Below the pieces are notes generated by a model. That model was not told the origin of the DNA. It was given only the letters and a program-made list of their open reading frames with translations, and did no database searches. Of a DNA stretch of 64,000 nt, positions 49,320 to 58,047 are shown in pieces. Position 1 is the first letter of the stretch. Each line of letters begins with the position of its first letter. A program made the position numbers and the translations under genes. The DNA comes from Nocardioides sp. HDW12B (GTDB lineage: Bacteria > Actinomycetota > Actinomycetes > Propionibacteriales > Nocardioidaceae), in NCBI RefSeq assembly GCF_011299595.1, contig NZ_CP049867.1, positions 186,001-250,000 on the forward strand, given 5' to 3'.

Positions 49320-50540
49320 TCAGGGCAGGCGCGGGTCGTCGAGCCCGAGGCTCTCGCCGGTCTTGCCCACGATCGTGCCGAGACCCTCGGCGCTCTCACG
49401 GACCTTCTCCTCGGCCTCGCGCACGCCGTCGTCCAGCTGCTCGTCGAGGTCTCGGGTGTCGGAGCCGCCGTTGCTGACGTCGCTGCCCAGGCCGCCGGTG
49501 AGGCCGTCGAGCAGGCCCCCGGTGTCCTCGGGCACCTCCTGCGGTCCCAGGTCCTCGGCGGGCGGCGCAGCGCCGGCGCCGGTGCCGGCGCCCGGTGCGG
49601 AGGAGCGGGGGGTCGCCTTCATGGTGATCGGCGGCGCGATGCGCGGCGAGATCAGGGGGTGGTCGTTGCGGAGCTCGGCGCCACCCTCGAGGGAGGCCAG
49701 CACCCGCGCGGCGTCGTCGAGGGCCGGCTCGAAAGCCACGGGGAGCGCCCGGGCACTCGCGGGCCGGCAGGTCGGGCAGACCTCCACCGCGTCGGCGTCG
49801 ATCGTCTCGAGCAACCGGGTCGTCTCGCGGAGGTCCTCGGCGAGCTCGGGCGCCAGGGCCGCGGCCAGCGCGTCGAGCTGGGCCAGGCCGTCCTGGGTGA
49901 AGCCGCGCACCTCGGAGACCGCGTCCGCGTCCGCGTCGCTGCCGGCGGTGTAGGAGCCCAGGAGCAGGCCGCTGCCCTCGCGGGCCTGGGACCGGTAGGT
50001 CTCGAGGGTGGAGCTGATGGCGGGGTCGGTGGCGGACTCGCCGACGAGGGCGGCCACCTCACCGAGGCGGCTGTCGGCCTGCGACAGCAGGGTCCGCCCG
50101 CGGGCGGCGTCGTCCGAGGTCAGGTCGGCGCGGACCTCCTCGAGGCCCCGCTTGATCGGGTAGAGCGCCTCGCCCGGGAGGGCCTGCTGGGCGGCCGCGG
50201 CCATGCCGGCCGAGCCGCCGGCGAGCAGGAGAGCGGTCGCGGCGACCACGAGCCGACGCTCGCGGCGGGGCGTCGTCGTGCGGGCCCGCAGCTCGAGGCG
50301 GGCGGCCGACGGGTCGTAGGTCCAGCTCTCCGCGGCCTCGGCGAGCAGCTGCTCACGCAGGCGGGAGGTGAACTCGGGGCGGGGGAACAGGGCCGGCGCC
50401 TCGGCGGCGGCGTGCGCCCGCAGGACGTCGGCGACACCGACGAGCTCGGCGATCTCCGGGCGGACGGCGGACGTCGTGGGGTCGTCGAGCGCGGCGGCCA
50501 GCTCGTCCGCGCGCCGACGGGCGCTCGTCAGAGTGATCAT
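49320..50540 (-). CDS. DUF5667 membrane protein, likely anti-sigma partner
   Basis: A 406-residue protein with a cytoplasmic N-terminus (about 1-95, ITLTSARRRADELAAALDDP), one membrane helix (LVVAATALLLAGGSAGMAAA) and an extracytoplasmic DUF5667-like helical domain starting ALPGEALYPIKRGLEEVRAD, then GRTLLSQADSRLGEVAALV. A CPTC pair and a long Pro/Gly/Glu tail follow. On the minus strand it lies immediately downstream of the ECF sigma gene. DUF5667 proteins are regularly paired with BldN-type sigma factors, and RsbN of Streptomyces is a membrane anti-sigma in that position. An anti-sigma role is inferred from topology and position. Confidence 0.82.
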   Translation of the reverse strand: MITLTSARRRADELAAALDDPTTSAVRPEIAELVGVADVLRAHAAAEAPALFPRPEFTSRLREQLLAEAAESWTYDPSAARLELRARTTTPRRERRLVVAATALLLAGGSAGMAAAAQQALPGEALYPIKRGLEEVRADLTSDDAARGRTLLSQADSRLGEVAALVGESATDPAISSTLETYRSQAREGSGLLLGSYTAGSDADADAVSEVRGFTQDGLAQLDALAAALAPELAEDLRETTRLLETIDADAVEVCPTCRPASARALPVAFEPALDDAARVLASLEGGAELRNDHPLISPRIAPPITMKATPRSSAPGAGTGAGAAPPAEDLGPQEVPEDTGGLLDGLTGGLGSDVSNGGSDTRDLDEQLDDGVREAEEKVRESAEGLGTIVGKTGESLGLDDPRLP

Positions 50541-50730
50541 CGCTGGGGTCCGTTCCATCCAGTGGTGCGCGGCGGGTGGGGTGCCGGCGGCTCCGGGAGG
50601 GAGGACGTCGACACCTGGCACAACGAACGGACGAGACCCCGGGTTACGGCGTCCGGACGGCCGATCTCGCGGCCCGCAGCGCCGGGGTGCGGTCCGTCGA
50701 GGTGGCCCGCGCGCGACGTGCCGGGAGCGG

Positions 50731-51603
50731 TCATCGCAGACCCTCCGGCATGAGCTTCGCGAGGTTGCGCACCCCACGGAGCTGGAGCTGCTTCACGGCG
50801 CCGTCCGAGCGGCCGAGGGCCGCGGCCGTCTCCGCGATGGACAGCCCCTGCAGGAAGCGCATGATCAGGCACTCCTGCTGCTCGGCCGGCAGCTCCTTGA
50901 GGGCCGCCATCAGGGCCTCGTTGGTGAGGTGGGCCAGCACGGCGGCCTCCGGCGACTCCGTGGTGGAGTCGTGGGGGCTCATGTCCTCGGTGGTCATCTC
51001 CAGCCGGGTCTTGCTCGACTTGAAGTGGTCCATGGTGAGGTTGCGGGCGATGGTCATCAGCCACGCGCCGAAGTCCTTGCCCTGCCAGGTGAACGACGGC
51101 ATGGAGCGGAGCGCGCGGAAGAAGGTCTCCGAGGTCAGGTCCTCGGCGACGACCACCGACCCCAGCCGGTAGTAGAGGAACCGGTAGACCGACGGCTGGT
51201 AGTGGTCGTAGAGCAGCCCGAAGGCGTCGGCGTCCCCGGCCTTGGCGAGGTCCACGAGGGCGATGAGGCGCTCGCCCTCGGCCTCGTCCTCCAGCGAGGA
51301 CACCTTGAGGTCGGTCTCGTCACGGGGCCCCGGGGGCCCCTCGCCCTCCGCCCGGGCTCCCGAGCCGGAGGGCTCGGCAGGTCCGTCGGGGGAGGCTCGG
51401 TGGGACTGCACGAGGGCGTCGGAGGCCAGCAGCCGGTCGTGCCAGCGGCGCGGGGCCCGGCCGCGCACCGACCCCGTCGTGGGGGTGGCGAGCGCGGGGG
51501 TCGGGACGATCGCGGAGACGTCGAGGGAGGACAGCAGCACCTCGGCGACGGCGCGCCGGAGCGCGTCCAGCCCAGGCTGGTGCCCACTCCCTCGGAGATG
51601 CAT
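50731..51603 (-). CDS. ECF sigma factor with long N-terminal extension (BldN-like)
   Basis: A 290-residue ECF sigma factor. Region 2 (about 135-205) contains DAFGLLYDHYQPSVYRFLYY, LTSETFFRALRSM and FGAWLMTIARNLTMDHF; region 4 (about 235-285) contains LKELPAEQQECLIMRFLQGL and IAETAAALGRSDGAVKQLQL. Residues 1-120 are an extra, Pro/Gly/Glu-rich extension. In Streptomyces BldN a similar N-terminal segment is removed by proteolysis to activate the factor. The ATG at 51603 has GGGAGGGAG upstream on the minus strand; the first conserved segment (DALRRAVAEVLLSSLDVSAI) follows soon after. The neighbouring DUF5667 protein is the likely membrane regulator. Confidence 0.9.
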   Translation of the reverse strand: MHLRGSGHQPGLDALRRAVAEVLLSSLDVSAIVPTPALATPTTGSVRGRAPRRWHDRLLASDALVQSHRASPDGPAEPSGSGARAEGEGPPGPRDETDLKVSSLEDEAEGERLIALVDLAKAGDADAFGLLYDHYQPSVYRFLYYRLGSVVVAEDLTSETFFRALRSMPSFTWQGKDFGAWLMTIARNLTMDHFKSSKTRLEMTTEDMSPHDSTTESPEAAVLAHLTNEALMAALKELPAEQQECLIMRFLQGLSIAETAAALGRSDGAVKQLQLRGVRNLAKLMPEGLR

Positions 51604-51843
51604 GGGTCTCCCTCCCGGCGGTCGATCCCGGGCACGTCGTCGCCGCACCCCGGTCCGGTCGGACCGGGACACGTCGCCGGCCCACCCGAGCCGCGACGAA
51701 ACCCGCTGTTCACCCTACCTCCGGTGATGCTGCCCTGTCGGGGGCTTGTGAAACGCCCCACGAGGGCCAGCGGGGGGCCAGCGGGGGGCCAGCAGGGGCC
51801 GGCGGGGCCCGAGGGATCAGTGGGGTCTGCGGGGTCAGCGAGG

Positions 51844-52761
51844 TCAGCGGGTGCGGCGGCGCAGTGCGAGGCCCGCGGCGACGGAGCCGGTGACGGCCCC
51901 GGCCATCCCGGCGGTGACGAGGCCGGCCTTCGCCGCCTTCCGGCCGGTGCGGTAGTCGCGGATGCGCCAGCCCTCGGCACGCGCGTGCTCGCGCAGGCGG
52001 GCGTCGGGGTTGATGACGCACGGGTCACCGACGAGGCTCAGCATCGGGATGTCGTTGGAGGAGTCGGAGTACGCCGAGCAGCGGGCGAGGTCCAGCCCCT
52101 CCTCCTCCGCGACCCGGCGTACGGCGACCGCCTTGTGGGGCCCGTGGAGCATCTCCCCGACGAGCCGGCCGGTGTAGACGCCGTCGACGTGCTCGGCGAC
52201 CGTGCCCAGGGCCCCGGTGAGACCCAGCCGGCGCGCGATCGTGGTCGCGATCTCGATGGGAGCCGCGGTCACCAGCCAGACCCGCTGCCCCTGGTCGAGG
52301 TGCATCTGCGCCAGCGCCCGAGTGCCGGGCCAGATCCGCTCGGCCATCGACTCGTCGAAGATCTCCTCGCCGATCGCCTCGAGCTCCTCCACGCGGTGCC
52401 CCGCGATGAAGGCGAGCGCCGAGCTGCGGGCCTCGGCGACGTGCTCGGGGTCCTCGACCCCGACGATGCGGAAGTAGGCCTGCTTCCAGGCGGCGCCGAC
52501 GATGTCCTTGGTGGTGAAGAAGTGGCGGCGGTGCAGGCCGCGGGCGAGGTGGAAGATCGACGCGCCCTGGATGATCGTGTTGTCGACGTCGAAGAAGGCG
52601 GCCGCCTCCGGGTCGGGCTGGACCGCCAGCGAGGTCTCCAGCTCGGCGACCGCCGCCGCGGCCTCGCCGGCCAGCAGCGAGCGCTCGGTCAGGTCGAGCC
52701 GGGCTCGGGAGCGGCCGCGACCGGCCCCGCGGTCGCTGCGTCCCCGCTGTCCCGACACCAC
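51844..52761 (-). CDS. HAD-IB family phosphatase with C-terminal membrane helix
   Basis: A 305-residue HAD-superfamily hydrolase, subfamily IB (SerB-like). Motif I is [17 protein letters not shown] (DVDNT with nucleophile Asp), motif [13 protein letters not shown], motif III Lys in [14 protein letters not shown], and motif [18 protein letters not shown]. Similar proteins act on phosphoserine or lysophosphatidic/glycerol phosphates; in mycobacteria related HAD-IB domains are linked to phospholipid acyltransferases. A C-terminal hydrophobic stretch ([20 protein letters not shown]) suggests membrane attachment. The start is GTG 52761, with minus-strand TAGGGT 6 bp before it. Confidence 0.88.
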   Translation of the reverse strand: MVSGQRGRSDRGAGRGRSRARLDLTERSLLAGEAAAAVAELETSLAVQPDPEAAAFFDVDNTIIQGASIFHLARGLHRRHFFTTKDIVGAAWKQAYFRIVGVEDPEHVAEARSSALAFIAGHRVEELEAIGEEIFDESMAERIWPGTRALAQMHLDQGQRVWLVTAAPIEIATTIARRLGLTGALGTVAEHVDGVYTGRLVGEMLHGPHKAVAVRRVAEEEGLDLARCSAYSDSSNDIPMLSLVGDPCVINPDARLREHARAEGWRIRDYRTGRKAAKAGLVTAGMAGAVTGSVAAGLALRRRTR

Positions 52762-52767
52762 GAGGAC

Positions 52768-52773
52768 ACCCTA
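52768..52773 (-). promoter_or_regulatory. leaderless -10 box of the HAD phosphatase gene
   Basis: Minus-strand TAGGGT (52773 to 52768) lies 6 bp before the GTG at 52761, with no ribosome-binding site. Confidence 0.5.
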
Positions 52774-52931
52774 GTGCGCCCGTGGACGGTGAGGGGGCCG
52801 GCACCGGGTCACCCCGGCCGCGACACCACCGGCGTGGTCGGCGTAGTCGGCGTGGTCGGCGTGGTCGCGGCCCGGAGGGGCGCGCTCCGGCCTCCGGCCC
52901 GGGCGGGTCGCGCTGTGGAAGACTTCCTGGC

Positions 52932-54551
52932 GTGACCGCCAACCTCGCCGACCTCCTCGCGCACACGGCCGCGCAGCGCCCGGACGGGGTCGCGCTGATC
53001 GACGCGGAGAGCGGCGTACGGCTGACCTGGCAGGAGCTCGAGGACACCGTCGCCCGGTGCGCCACGGGGCTGTCCGCGCAGGGACTGGTCGCCGGCAACC
53101 GGGTGGCGATCGCGATCGGCAACCGCGTCGAGCTGGTGGTGCTCCACCTGGCGGCGCTGCGCGCCCGGCTGGTCTCGGTGCCGGTGAACCCCCGCTCGGC
53201 CACCGGGGAGCTGCTGCGCGTCGTCGCCGACAGCGGCGCCCGCCTTCTGGTCGCCGATCCCACGACGGTCGATCCCGCCCGGGCCGTGGTGACGGGCCTG
53301 CGCGAGGCGCTGCCGCACGAGGGCCGCGCCGGCGCTCCCCGCCTGGTCGTGCTCGACGCCCCGACCGCCGGTGACGAGATCGCCTACGACGCCCTGCTCG
53401 CGGAGCCCGCCGCGGTGCTGCCGCCGCCGCGCGACGCCGAGTCGCTCGCGGTGCTGCTCTACACCTCGGGCACCTCGGGCCGGCCGCGCGCGGCGATGCT
53501 CAGCCACCGTGCGCTGCTGGCCAACATCACACAGGCCGGGAGCATCGACCCTCCGCTCGTGCAGGCCGACGACGTGGTCTACGGCGTGCTGCCGCTCTTC
53601 CACGTCTACGGGCTGAACGCCGTGCTCGGCCAGGTGCTGGCCACGGGCGCCACCCTGGTGGTCGTCGACGGCTTCTCCGTCGAGCAGTCCCTCGAGCACG
53701 TCCGCCTGCACGGCGTCACCGTGCTGCCCGTCGCACCGCCGGTGCTGGCGTCCTGGCGGGCCGTCGGCGACCTCGCGGACCGGCTCGCCGGCGTGCGCAC
53801 CGTGATGTCCGGCGCCGCACCCATGCCCGAGGACCTCGTCACCGAGTACGCCGACCGCTTCGGCCTGCGCGTGCACCAGGGCTACGGCCTGACCGAGACC
53901 GCCCCGGTGCTGACCTCGACCCTCTGCGGCACCGACCCCGCCAAGCGCGGGTCGGTGGGTCGCGCGCTCCCCGGGGTCACCCTGCGGGTCCGCGACGACG
54001 CCGAGGGGGGCGAGCGGGTGCGCGGAGGTGCGCCCGACGACGTGCCGTCGGGCGACCCCGGCGTCATCGAGGTCCGCGGTGACAACCTGTTCAGCGGCTA
54101 CTGGCCCGACGGCGAGGGCGGCCCCGACGCCGAGGGGTGGTGGTCCACCGGCGACATCGGGCTCCTCGACGCCGACGGCGACCTGTTCCTCGTCGACCGG
54201 GTCACCGAGATCGTCATCGTGTCGGGCTTCAACGTCTACCCCTCGGAGATCGAGGAGGTCCTCACCGAGGTCCCGCAGGTCCAGGAGGCCGTCGTGCTCG
54301 GCGTGCCGGACGTCAGCACCGGCGAGGCCGTCGTCGCCTACCTGCGCCTCGGGCCCGGGCAGCCCACGGACCCCGCCTCGCTCGAGGAGGTCGTCGCGGC
54401 TGCCCACCGGCACGCGGCCGAGCGGCTGGCCCGCTTCAAGCGACCGGCCCGCATCGAGGTCGTCGACTCCCTGCCCCGGACCGTGACCGGCAAGGTCGCG
54501 CGGGGCCGGCTCCGCTCGCAGGCCCGCGGCGCCCCGGACGTCCTGGGATGA
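52932..54551 (+). CDS. acyl-CoA ligase/synthetase (AMP-binding family)
   Basis: A 539-residue ANL-superfamily ligase activating a carboxylate as its adenylate and then CoA thioester. Core motifs are LLYTSGTSGRPRAAML (A3/P-loop), LPLFHVYGLNAVLG, MSGAAPMPEDL, HQGYGLTETAPVLTS (A5), WWSTGDIGLLDADGDLFLVD (A7), EIVIVSGFNVYPSEIEEVL (A8) and TVTGKVARG with the catalytic Lys (A10). It resembles long-chain fatty-acid CoA ligases (FadD-like). The GTG start at 52932 (MTANLADLLAHTAAQRP) lacks a clear Shine-Dalgarno. The stop overlaps the glutaredoxin-like gene by ATGA. The substrate cannot be read directly. Confidence 0.92.
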   Translation: MTANLADLLAHTAAQRPDGVALIDAESGVRLTWQELEDTVARCATGLSAQGLVAGNRVAIAIGNRVELVVLHLAALRARLVSVPVNPRSATGELLRVVADSGARLLVADPTTVDPARAVVTGLREALPHEGRAGAPRLVVLDAPTAGDEIAYDALLAEPAAVLPPPRDAESLAVLLYTSGTSGRPRAAMLSHRALLANITQAGSIDPPLVQADDVVYGVLPLFHVYGLNAVLGQVLATGATLVVVDGFSVEQSLEHVRLHGVTVLPVAPPVLASWRAVGDLADRLAGVRTVMSGAAPMPEDLVTEYADRFGLRVHQGYGLTETAPVLTSTLCGTDPAKRGSVGRALPGVTLRVRDDAEGGERVRGGAPDDVPSGDPGVIEVRGDNLFSGYWPDGEGGPDAEGWWSTGDIGLLDADGDLFLVDRVTEIVIVSGFNVYPSEIEEVLTEVPQVQEAVVLGVPDVSTGEAVVAYLRLGPGQPTDPASLEEVVAAAHRHAAERLARFKRPARIEVVDSLPRTVTGKVARGRLRSQARGAPDVLG

Positions 54552-54814
54552 CGGCGACGCCCGGCGGGGCCGCCCCGGCCCGGGTCCGGCTCTACTCCCG
54601 GCCCGGCTGCCACCTCTGCGACACCGCCCGGACGACCGTCGCGGCGGTCTGCGCGGAGCTGGGGGAGAGCTGGGACGAGGTCGACATCAGCACCGATCCC
54701 GACCTGCTCGCCCGCTACGGCGAGGAGATCCCGGTGACCCACGTCGACGGTCGCCAGCACGACTTCTGGCGCGTGGACGCCGGTCGGCTCCGGGCCGCGC
54801 TCCGCCCCGCGTAG
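54548..54814 (+). CDS. glutaredoxin-like thioredoxin-fold protein
   Basis: An 88-residue thioredoxin-fold protein of the DUF836/glutaredoxin-like group. The active site is LYSRPGCHLCDTARTTVAAV, a CxxC disulfide motif, followed by DEVDISTDPDLLARYGEEIP with the cis-Pro (IPVTHVDG) and a short C-terminal helix. Such proteins are often encoded beside rex and hemA in actinobacteria; here the rex operon starts 155 bp downstream. A role in thiol redox balance is likely. Co-translated with the acyl-CoA ligase, with no obvious functional link between the two. Confidence 0.88.
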   Translation: MTATPGGAAPARVRLYSRPGCHLCDTARTTVAAVCAELGESWDEVDISTDPDLLARYGEEIPVTHVDGRQHDFWRVDAGRLRAALRPA

Positions 54815-54845
54815 GGGCGTCGCTCCACCGTCCACACCCCCCTGG

Positions 54846-54861
54846 TGTGACCGATGTCACC
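54846..54861. promoter_or_regulatory. CRP/GlxR-type site upstream of rex
   Basis: TGTGACCGATGTCACC fits TGTGA-N6-TCAC(A/C), the third such site in the window after 4432-4445 and 7957-7970. It lies about 28 bp upstream of the -35 element of the rex promoter, a position suited to activation. Confidence 0.5.
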
Positions 54862-54888
54862 GGGGGTGTCCGGGGCCGGGCCATCGTT

Positions 54889-54917
54889 TTGTTCTCACGT
54901 TCACAAACTCCTACAGT
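54889..54917 (+). promoter_or_regulatory. rex operon promoter with Rex operator
   Basis: TTGTTC (54889-54894) and TACAGT (54912-54917) are spaced 17 bp. TTGTTCTCACGTTCACAA (54889-54906) covers the -35 and spacer; its right half TTCACAA matches the Streptomyces Rex operator half-site exactly and the left half keeps TTGT. Rex would repress at low NADH/NAD+ and release when NADH rises, autoregulating rex-hemA-hemC. Confidence 0.65.
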
Positions 54918-54968
54918 GGAAGCCCGCACCGGCCGCCGGACCACCGGCGGGAGCGGCGCGGCACGCAG

Positions 54969-55796
54969 ATGCTGAGGAGCACGGTGAGGCCTTCCCGAGA
55001 CCGCGAGGACGCGCGGGCGCACGACGCCCGAGACGTCGTCGACACGGTGCGGCTGGCCCCCACGGGGGAGCCGGCCGGGGACCGCCTGCCCGGTGCGCGC
55101 GACGGACAGCGCGCCTCCGGCACCCGAGGCATCCCCGAGGCGACCGTGGCCCGGCTCCCGCTCTACCTGCGCGCGCTCGTCGGCCTGGCCGACCGGGGCA
55201 TCCGCACCTGCTCCAGCGAGGAGCTCGCCTCGGCCGCCGGCGTCAACAGCAGCAAGCTCCGCAAGGACCTGTCCTACCTCGGCTCCTACGGCACCCGCGG
55301 CGTCGGCTACGACGTGGAGTACCTCCGCTACCAGATCGCCCGCGAGATCGGCGTGACCGGCGACCTGCCGCTGGTCATCGTGGGGATCGGCAACCTGGGC
55401 CAGGCGCTGGCGACGTACGCCGGGTTCTCCTCGCGCGGGTTCCGCATCGTGGCGCTGATCGACGCCGACACCGACCGGGTCGGCGACCTCGTCGGCGGCC
55501 TGCCCGTCAGCCCGCTCGAGGAGCTCGAGGCGATCGTCCAGCACCAGCAGGTCGCGATCGGCGTCATCGCGACCCCGGCCGCCGCCGCGCAGGAGGTCTG
55601 CGACCGGCTGGTCGACGCCGGGGTCACCAGCATCCTCAACTTCGCCCCGGCCGTGCTCGCGGTGCCCGACGGCGTCGACGTGCGCAAGGTGGACCTCTCC
55701 ATCGAGCTGCAGATCCTCGCCTACCACGAGCAGCGCAAGGCGCTGGCCGGCCACGGCGAGCACGCGGCCCCCGAGCGACCGGCGGTGGGGTCGTGA
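54969..55796 (+). CDS. rex: redox-sensing transcriptional repressor Rex
   Basis: Rex senses NADH/NAD+ and represses respiratory and haem genes. The 275-residue protein has a long, variable N-terminal leader (about 1-52), a winged-helix DNA-binding domain ([55 protein letters not shown]) and a Rossmann NAD(H)-binding domain ([30 protein letters not shown]). The ATG at 54969 is uncertain because the leader is not conserved; GTG 55047 or later starts are possible. The gene overlaps hemA by GTGA, matching the autoregulated rex-hemACD operon of Streptomyces coelicolor. Confidence 0.95.
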   Translation: MLRSTVRPSRDREDARAHDARDVVDTVRLAPTGEPAGDRLPGARDGQRASGTRGIPEATVARLPLYLRALVGLADRGIRTCSSEELASAAGVNSSKLRKDLSYLGSYGTRGVGYDVEYLRYQIAREIGVTGDLPLVIVGIGNLGQALATYAGFSSRGFRIVALIDADTDRVGDLVGGLPVSPLEELEAIVQHQQVAIGVIATPAAAAQEVCDRLVDAGVTSILNFAPAVLAVPDGVDVRKVDLSIELQILAYHEQRKALAGHGEHAAPERPAVGS

Positions 55797-57091
55797 GCAT
55801 CCTCGTCGTGGGCGTGTCCCACCAGACCGCACCGGTCTCGCTGCTCGAGCGGCTCAGCCTCGACGCCGACGGCGTCGAGAAGCTGATCGTGGCGGTGCAC
55901 GGCACCGACCACGTGCAGGAGGCGACCGTGCTGTCGACCTGCAACCGCATCGAGATCTACACCGACGTCGAGCGCTTCCACGGCTCGGTCGAGGCGGTGG
56001 CCCGCGCCCTGTGCGACCTGGCCGAGGAGCCGACCGACGAGGTCGTGCCCCACCTCTACGTGCACTACGACGACGGCGCCATCTCCCACCTCTTCCACGT
56101 CGCCGCCGGCCTGAACTCCATGGTCGTCGGCGAGGGCCAGATCCTCGGGCAGACGCGGGAGGCGCTGCGCCACGGCCAGGAGCTCGGCACCGTCGGGCCC
56201 GCCCTCAACGCCGCCTTCCAGCAGGCGCTGCGCGTCGCCAAGCGCACGCACGCCGAGACCGACATCGACCGGGTCGCGCCCTCGCTGGTCTCGGTGTCGC
56301 TCGACCACGCCGAGGAGCGCCTCGGCACCCTCACCGGACGTCGGGCGCTGGTCGTCGGCGCCGGGGCGATGGCCTCGCTGGCCGTGGCCACGCTGACCCG
56401 TCGCGGCCTCGCCGAGGTCGTCGTGGTCAACCGCACGCCGTCGAAGGCGCGCCGCCTGGGCCTCCAGTACGACGCCCGGGGCGCCGACCTGGAGGACCTC
56501 GAGGCCGAGCTGGCCGTCGCCGACGTGGTCGTCTCCTGCACCGGCGCCGTCGGCACCGTGCTGTCCGTCGGCCAGGTCGCCCACGCCCTCGGGACGCGAC
56601 CGCGCGACCTGGCGGTCATCGACCTGGCCCTGCCGCACGACGTCGAGACGGGTGTCGACGACCTGCCCGGCGTCGCGCTGGTCAACCTGGAGCGGCTCGC
56701 GGCCCTGACCGACGAGGACGACACCCTCGTCGACGTCCTCGGCGTGCGCCGGATCGTGGCCGAGGAGGTCCAGGCCTTCCTCACCGCCCGCCGGATCGCC
56801 AGCGTCACGCCCACCGTGGTGGCGCTGCGGTCGATGGCGACCGGGGTCGTCGACGCCGAGCTGGCCCGTCTCGACAGCCGCCTGCCCGAGCTGCCCGACG
56901 AGGTGCGCGCCGAGCTGGCCCACGCCGTGCGCCGGGTCGCGGACAAGCTGATGCACCAGCCGACCGTGCGGGTCAAGGAGCTGGCCGACTCCGGCGGCGC
57001 GGTGTCCTACGCCGCCGCCCTGGCCGACCTGTTCTCCCTCGACCAGCAGTCGGTGGACGCCGTCACCCGCGCCGACGGGGTGCAGCCGTGA
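55793..57091 (+). CDS. hemA: glutamyl-tRNA reductase
   Basis: HemA reduces glutamyl-tRNA to glutamate-1-semialdehyde, the first committed step of C5-pathway tetrapyrrole synthesis. The 432-residue protein has the catalytic domain [29 protein letters not shown] with the nucleophilic Cys, and [13 protein letters not shown], then an NADPH domain ([30 protein letters not shown]) and a helical dimerisation domain ([10 protein letters not shown], then [16 protein letters not shown]). The GTG at 55793 overlaps rex, and the stop overlaps hemC, so the operon is translationally coupled throughout. hemL, which uses its product, lies 5 kb further on. Confidence 0.97.
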   Translation: MSILVVGVSHQTAPVSLLERLSLDADGVEKLIVAVHGTDHVQEATVLSTCNRIEIYTDVERFHGSVEAVARALCDLAEEPTDEVVPHLYVHYDDGAISHLFHVAAGLNSMVVGEGQILGQTREALRHGQELGTVGPALNAAFQQALRVAKRTHAETDIDRVAPSLVSVSLDHAEERLGTLTGRRALVVGAGAMASLAVATLTRRGLAEVVVVNRTPSKARRLGLQYDARGADLEDLEAELAVADVVVSCTGAVGTVLSVGQVAHALGTRPRDLAVIDLALPHDVETGVDDLPGVALVNLERLAALTDEDDTLVDVLGVRRIVAEEVQAFLTARRIASVTPTVVALRSMATGVVDAELARLDSRLPELPDEVRAELAHAVRRVADKLMHQPTVRVKELADSGGAVSYAAALADLFSLDQQSVDAVTRADGVQP

Positions 57092-58047
57092 GCCGGGTGG
57101 TGCGGGTCGGGACCCGCGGCTCCGCGCTGGCCTGGACCCAGGCCGGGCACGTCGCCGACGCCCTGCGCGAACACCTCGGCGTCGAGGTCGAGCTCGTCGA
57201 GGTCACCACGCACGGCGACGTCTCGGACGCACCGCTGGCCACCATGGGCGGCACCGGCGTCTTCGTGGGGGCCCTGCGCTCGGCGCTGCTCGAGGGCCGC
57301 TGCGACGTCGCGGTGCACTCGCTCAAGGACCTCCCGACGGCCCCGGCCCCCGACATCGACCTGGTCGCCGTACCGCTGCGGGAGGACCCGCGCGACGTCG
57401 TGGTGGCCCGCGACGGCCTCACGCTCGGCGAGCTGCCCGTCGGCTCCCGCGTCGGCACCGGGTCCCCGCGACGGGCGGCCCAGCTGCACGCGCTCGGGCT
57501 CGGCCTCGAGGTACTCGCGATCCGCGGCAACGTCGACACCCGGATCGGCAAGGTCGCCTCGGGCGAGCTCGACGCCGTGGTGCTGGCCCGCGCCGGCCTG
57601 GCCCGGCTGGGGCGTCTCGACGAGGTGACCGAGGCACTCGACCCGCTGCAGATGCTGCCCGCCCCCGGCCAGGGCGCGCTGGCGCTGGAGTGCCGCTCGG
57701 CGGACACCGCGCTGGCCGCCGACCTGGCCGTGCTCGACGACCCCGCCACCCGCGCCGCGGTGACCGCCGAGCGGCGGCTGCTGGCCGACCTCGAGGCCGG
57801 CTGCAGCTCCCCGGTCGGTGCCCTGGCCGACGTGGTCGAGGGTGAGGACGGCGAGGAGCTGTGGCTGCGCGCCGTGGTGCTCTCCCTCGACGGCGGGCTG
57901 TCGGTACGTCGCTCCGGGTCGGCACCGCTCGCCGCCGCCGACGAGCTCGGGTCGTCCGTCGCGGCGGAGCTGCTCGACGAGGGCGCCGCCGAGCTCGACG
58001 ACGTCCCGCCGGCCCCCACCGACCTGGCGGGGAGGGCGGTGCCATGA
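57088..58047 (+). CDS. hemC: hydroxymethylbilane synthase (porphobilinogen deaminase)
   Basis: HemC polymerises four porphobilinogens to hydroxymethylbilane using a covalent dipyrromethane cofactor. The 319-residue protein has [37 protein letters not shown] with the catalytic Asp region, [24 protein letters not shown], and [11 protein letters not shown], whose Cys carries the cofactor. The GTG start overlaps hemA by GTGA; the stop overlaps the fused cobA-hemD by ATGA. Length and motifs are typical. Confidence 0.97.
   Translation: MSRVVRVGTRGSALAWTQAGHVADALREHLGVEVELVEVTTHGDVSDAPLATMGGTGVFVGALRSALLEGRCDVAVHSLKDLPTAPAPDIDLVAVPLREDPRDVVVARDGLTLGELPVGSRVGTGSPRRAAQLHALGLGLEVLAIRGNVDTRIGKVASGELDAVVLARAGLARLGRLDEVTEALDPLQMLPAPGQGALALECRSADTALAADLAVLDDPATRAAVTAERRLLADLEAGCSSPVGALADVVEGEDGEELWLRAVVLSLDGGLSVRRSGSAPLAAADELGSSVAAELLDEGAAELDDVPPAPTDLAGRAVP

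Noticed and set aside
51720-51843. A tandem-repeat array in the G-rich gap downstream of the HAD gene (GCCAGCGGGGG units).
   Set aside because: Only two to three imperfect units, best explained as low-complexity G-rich sequence.
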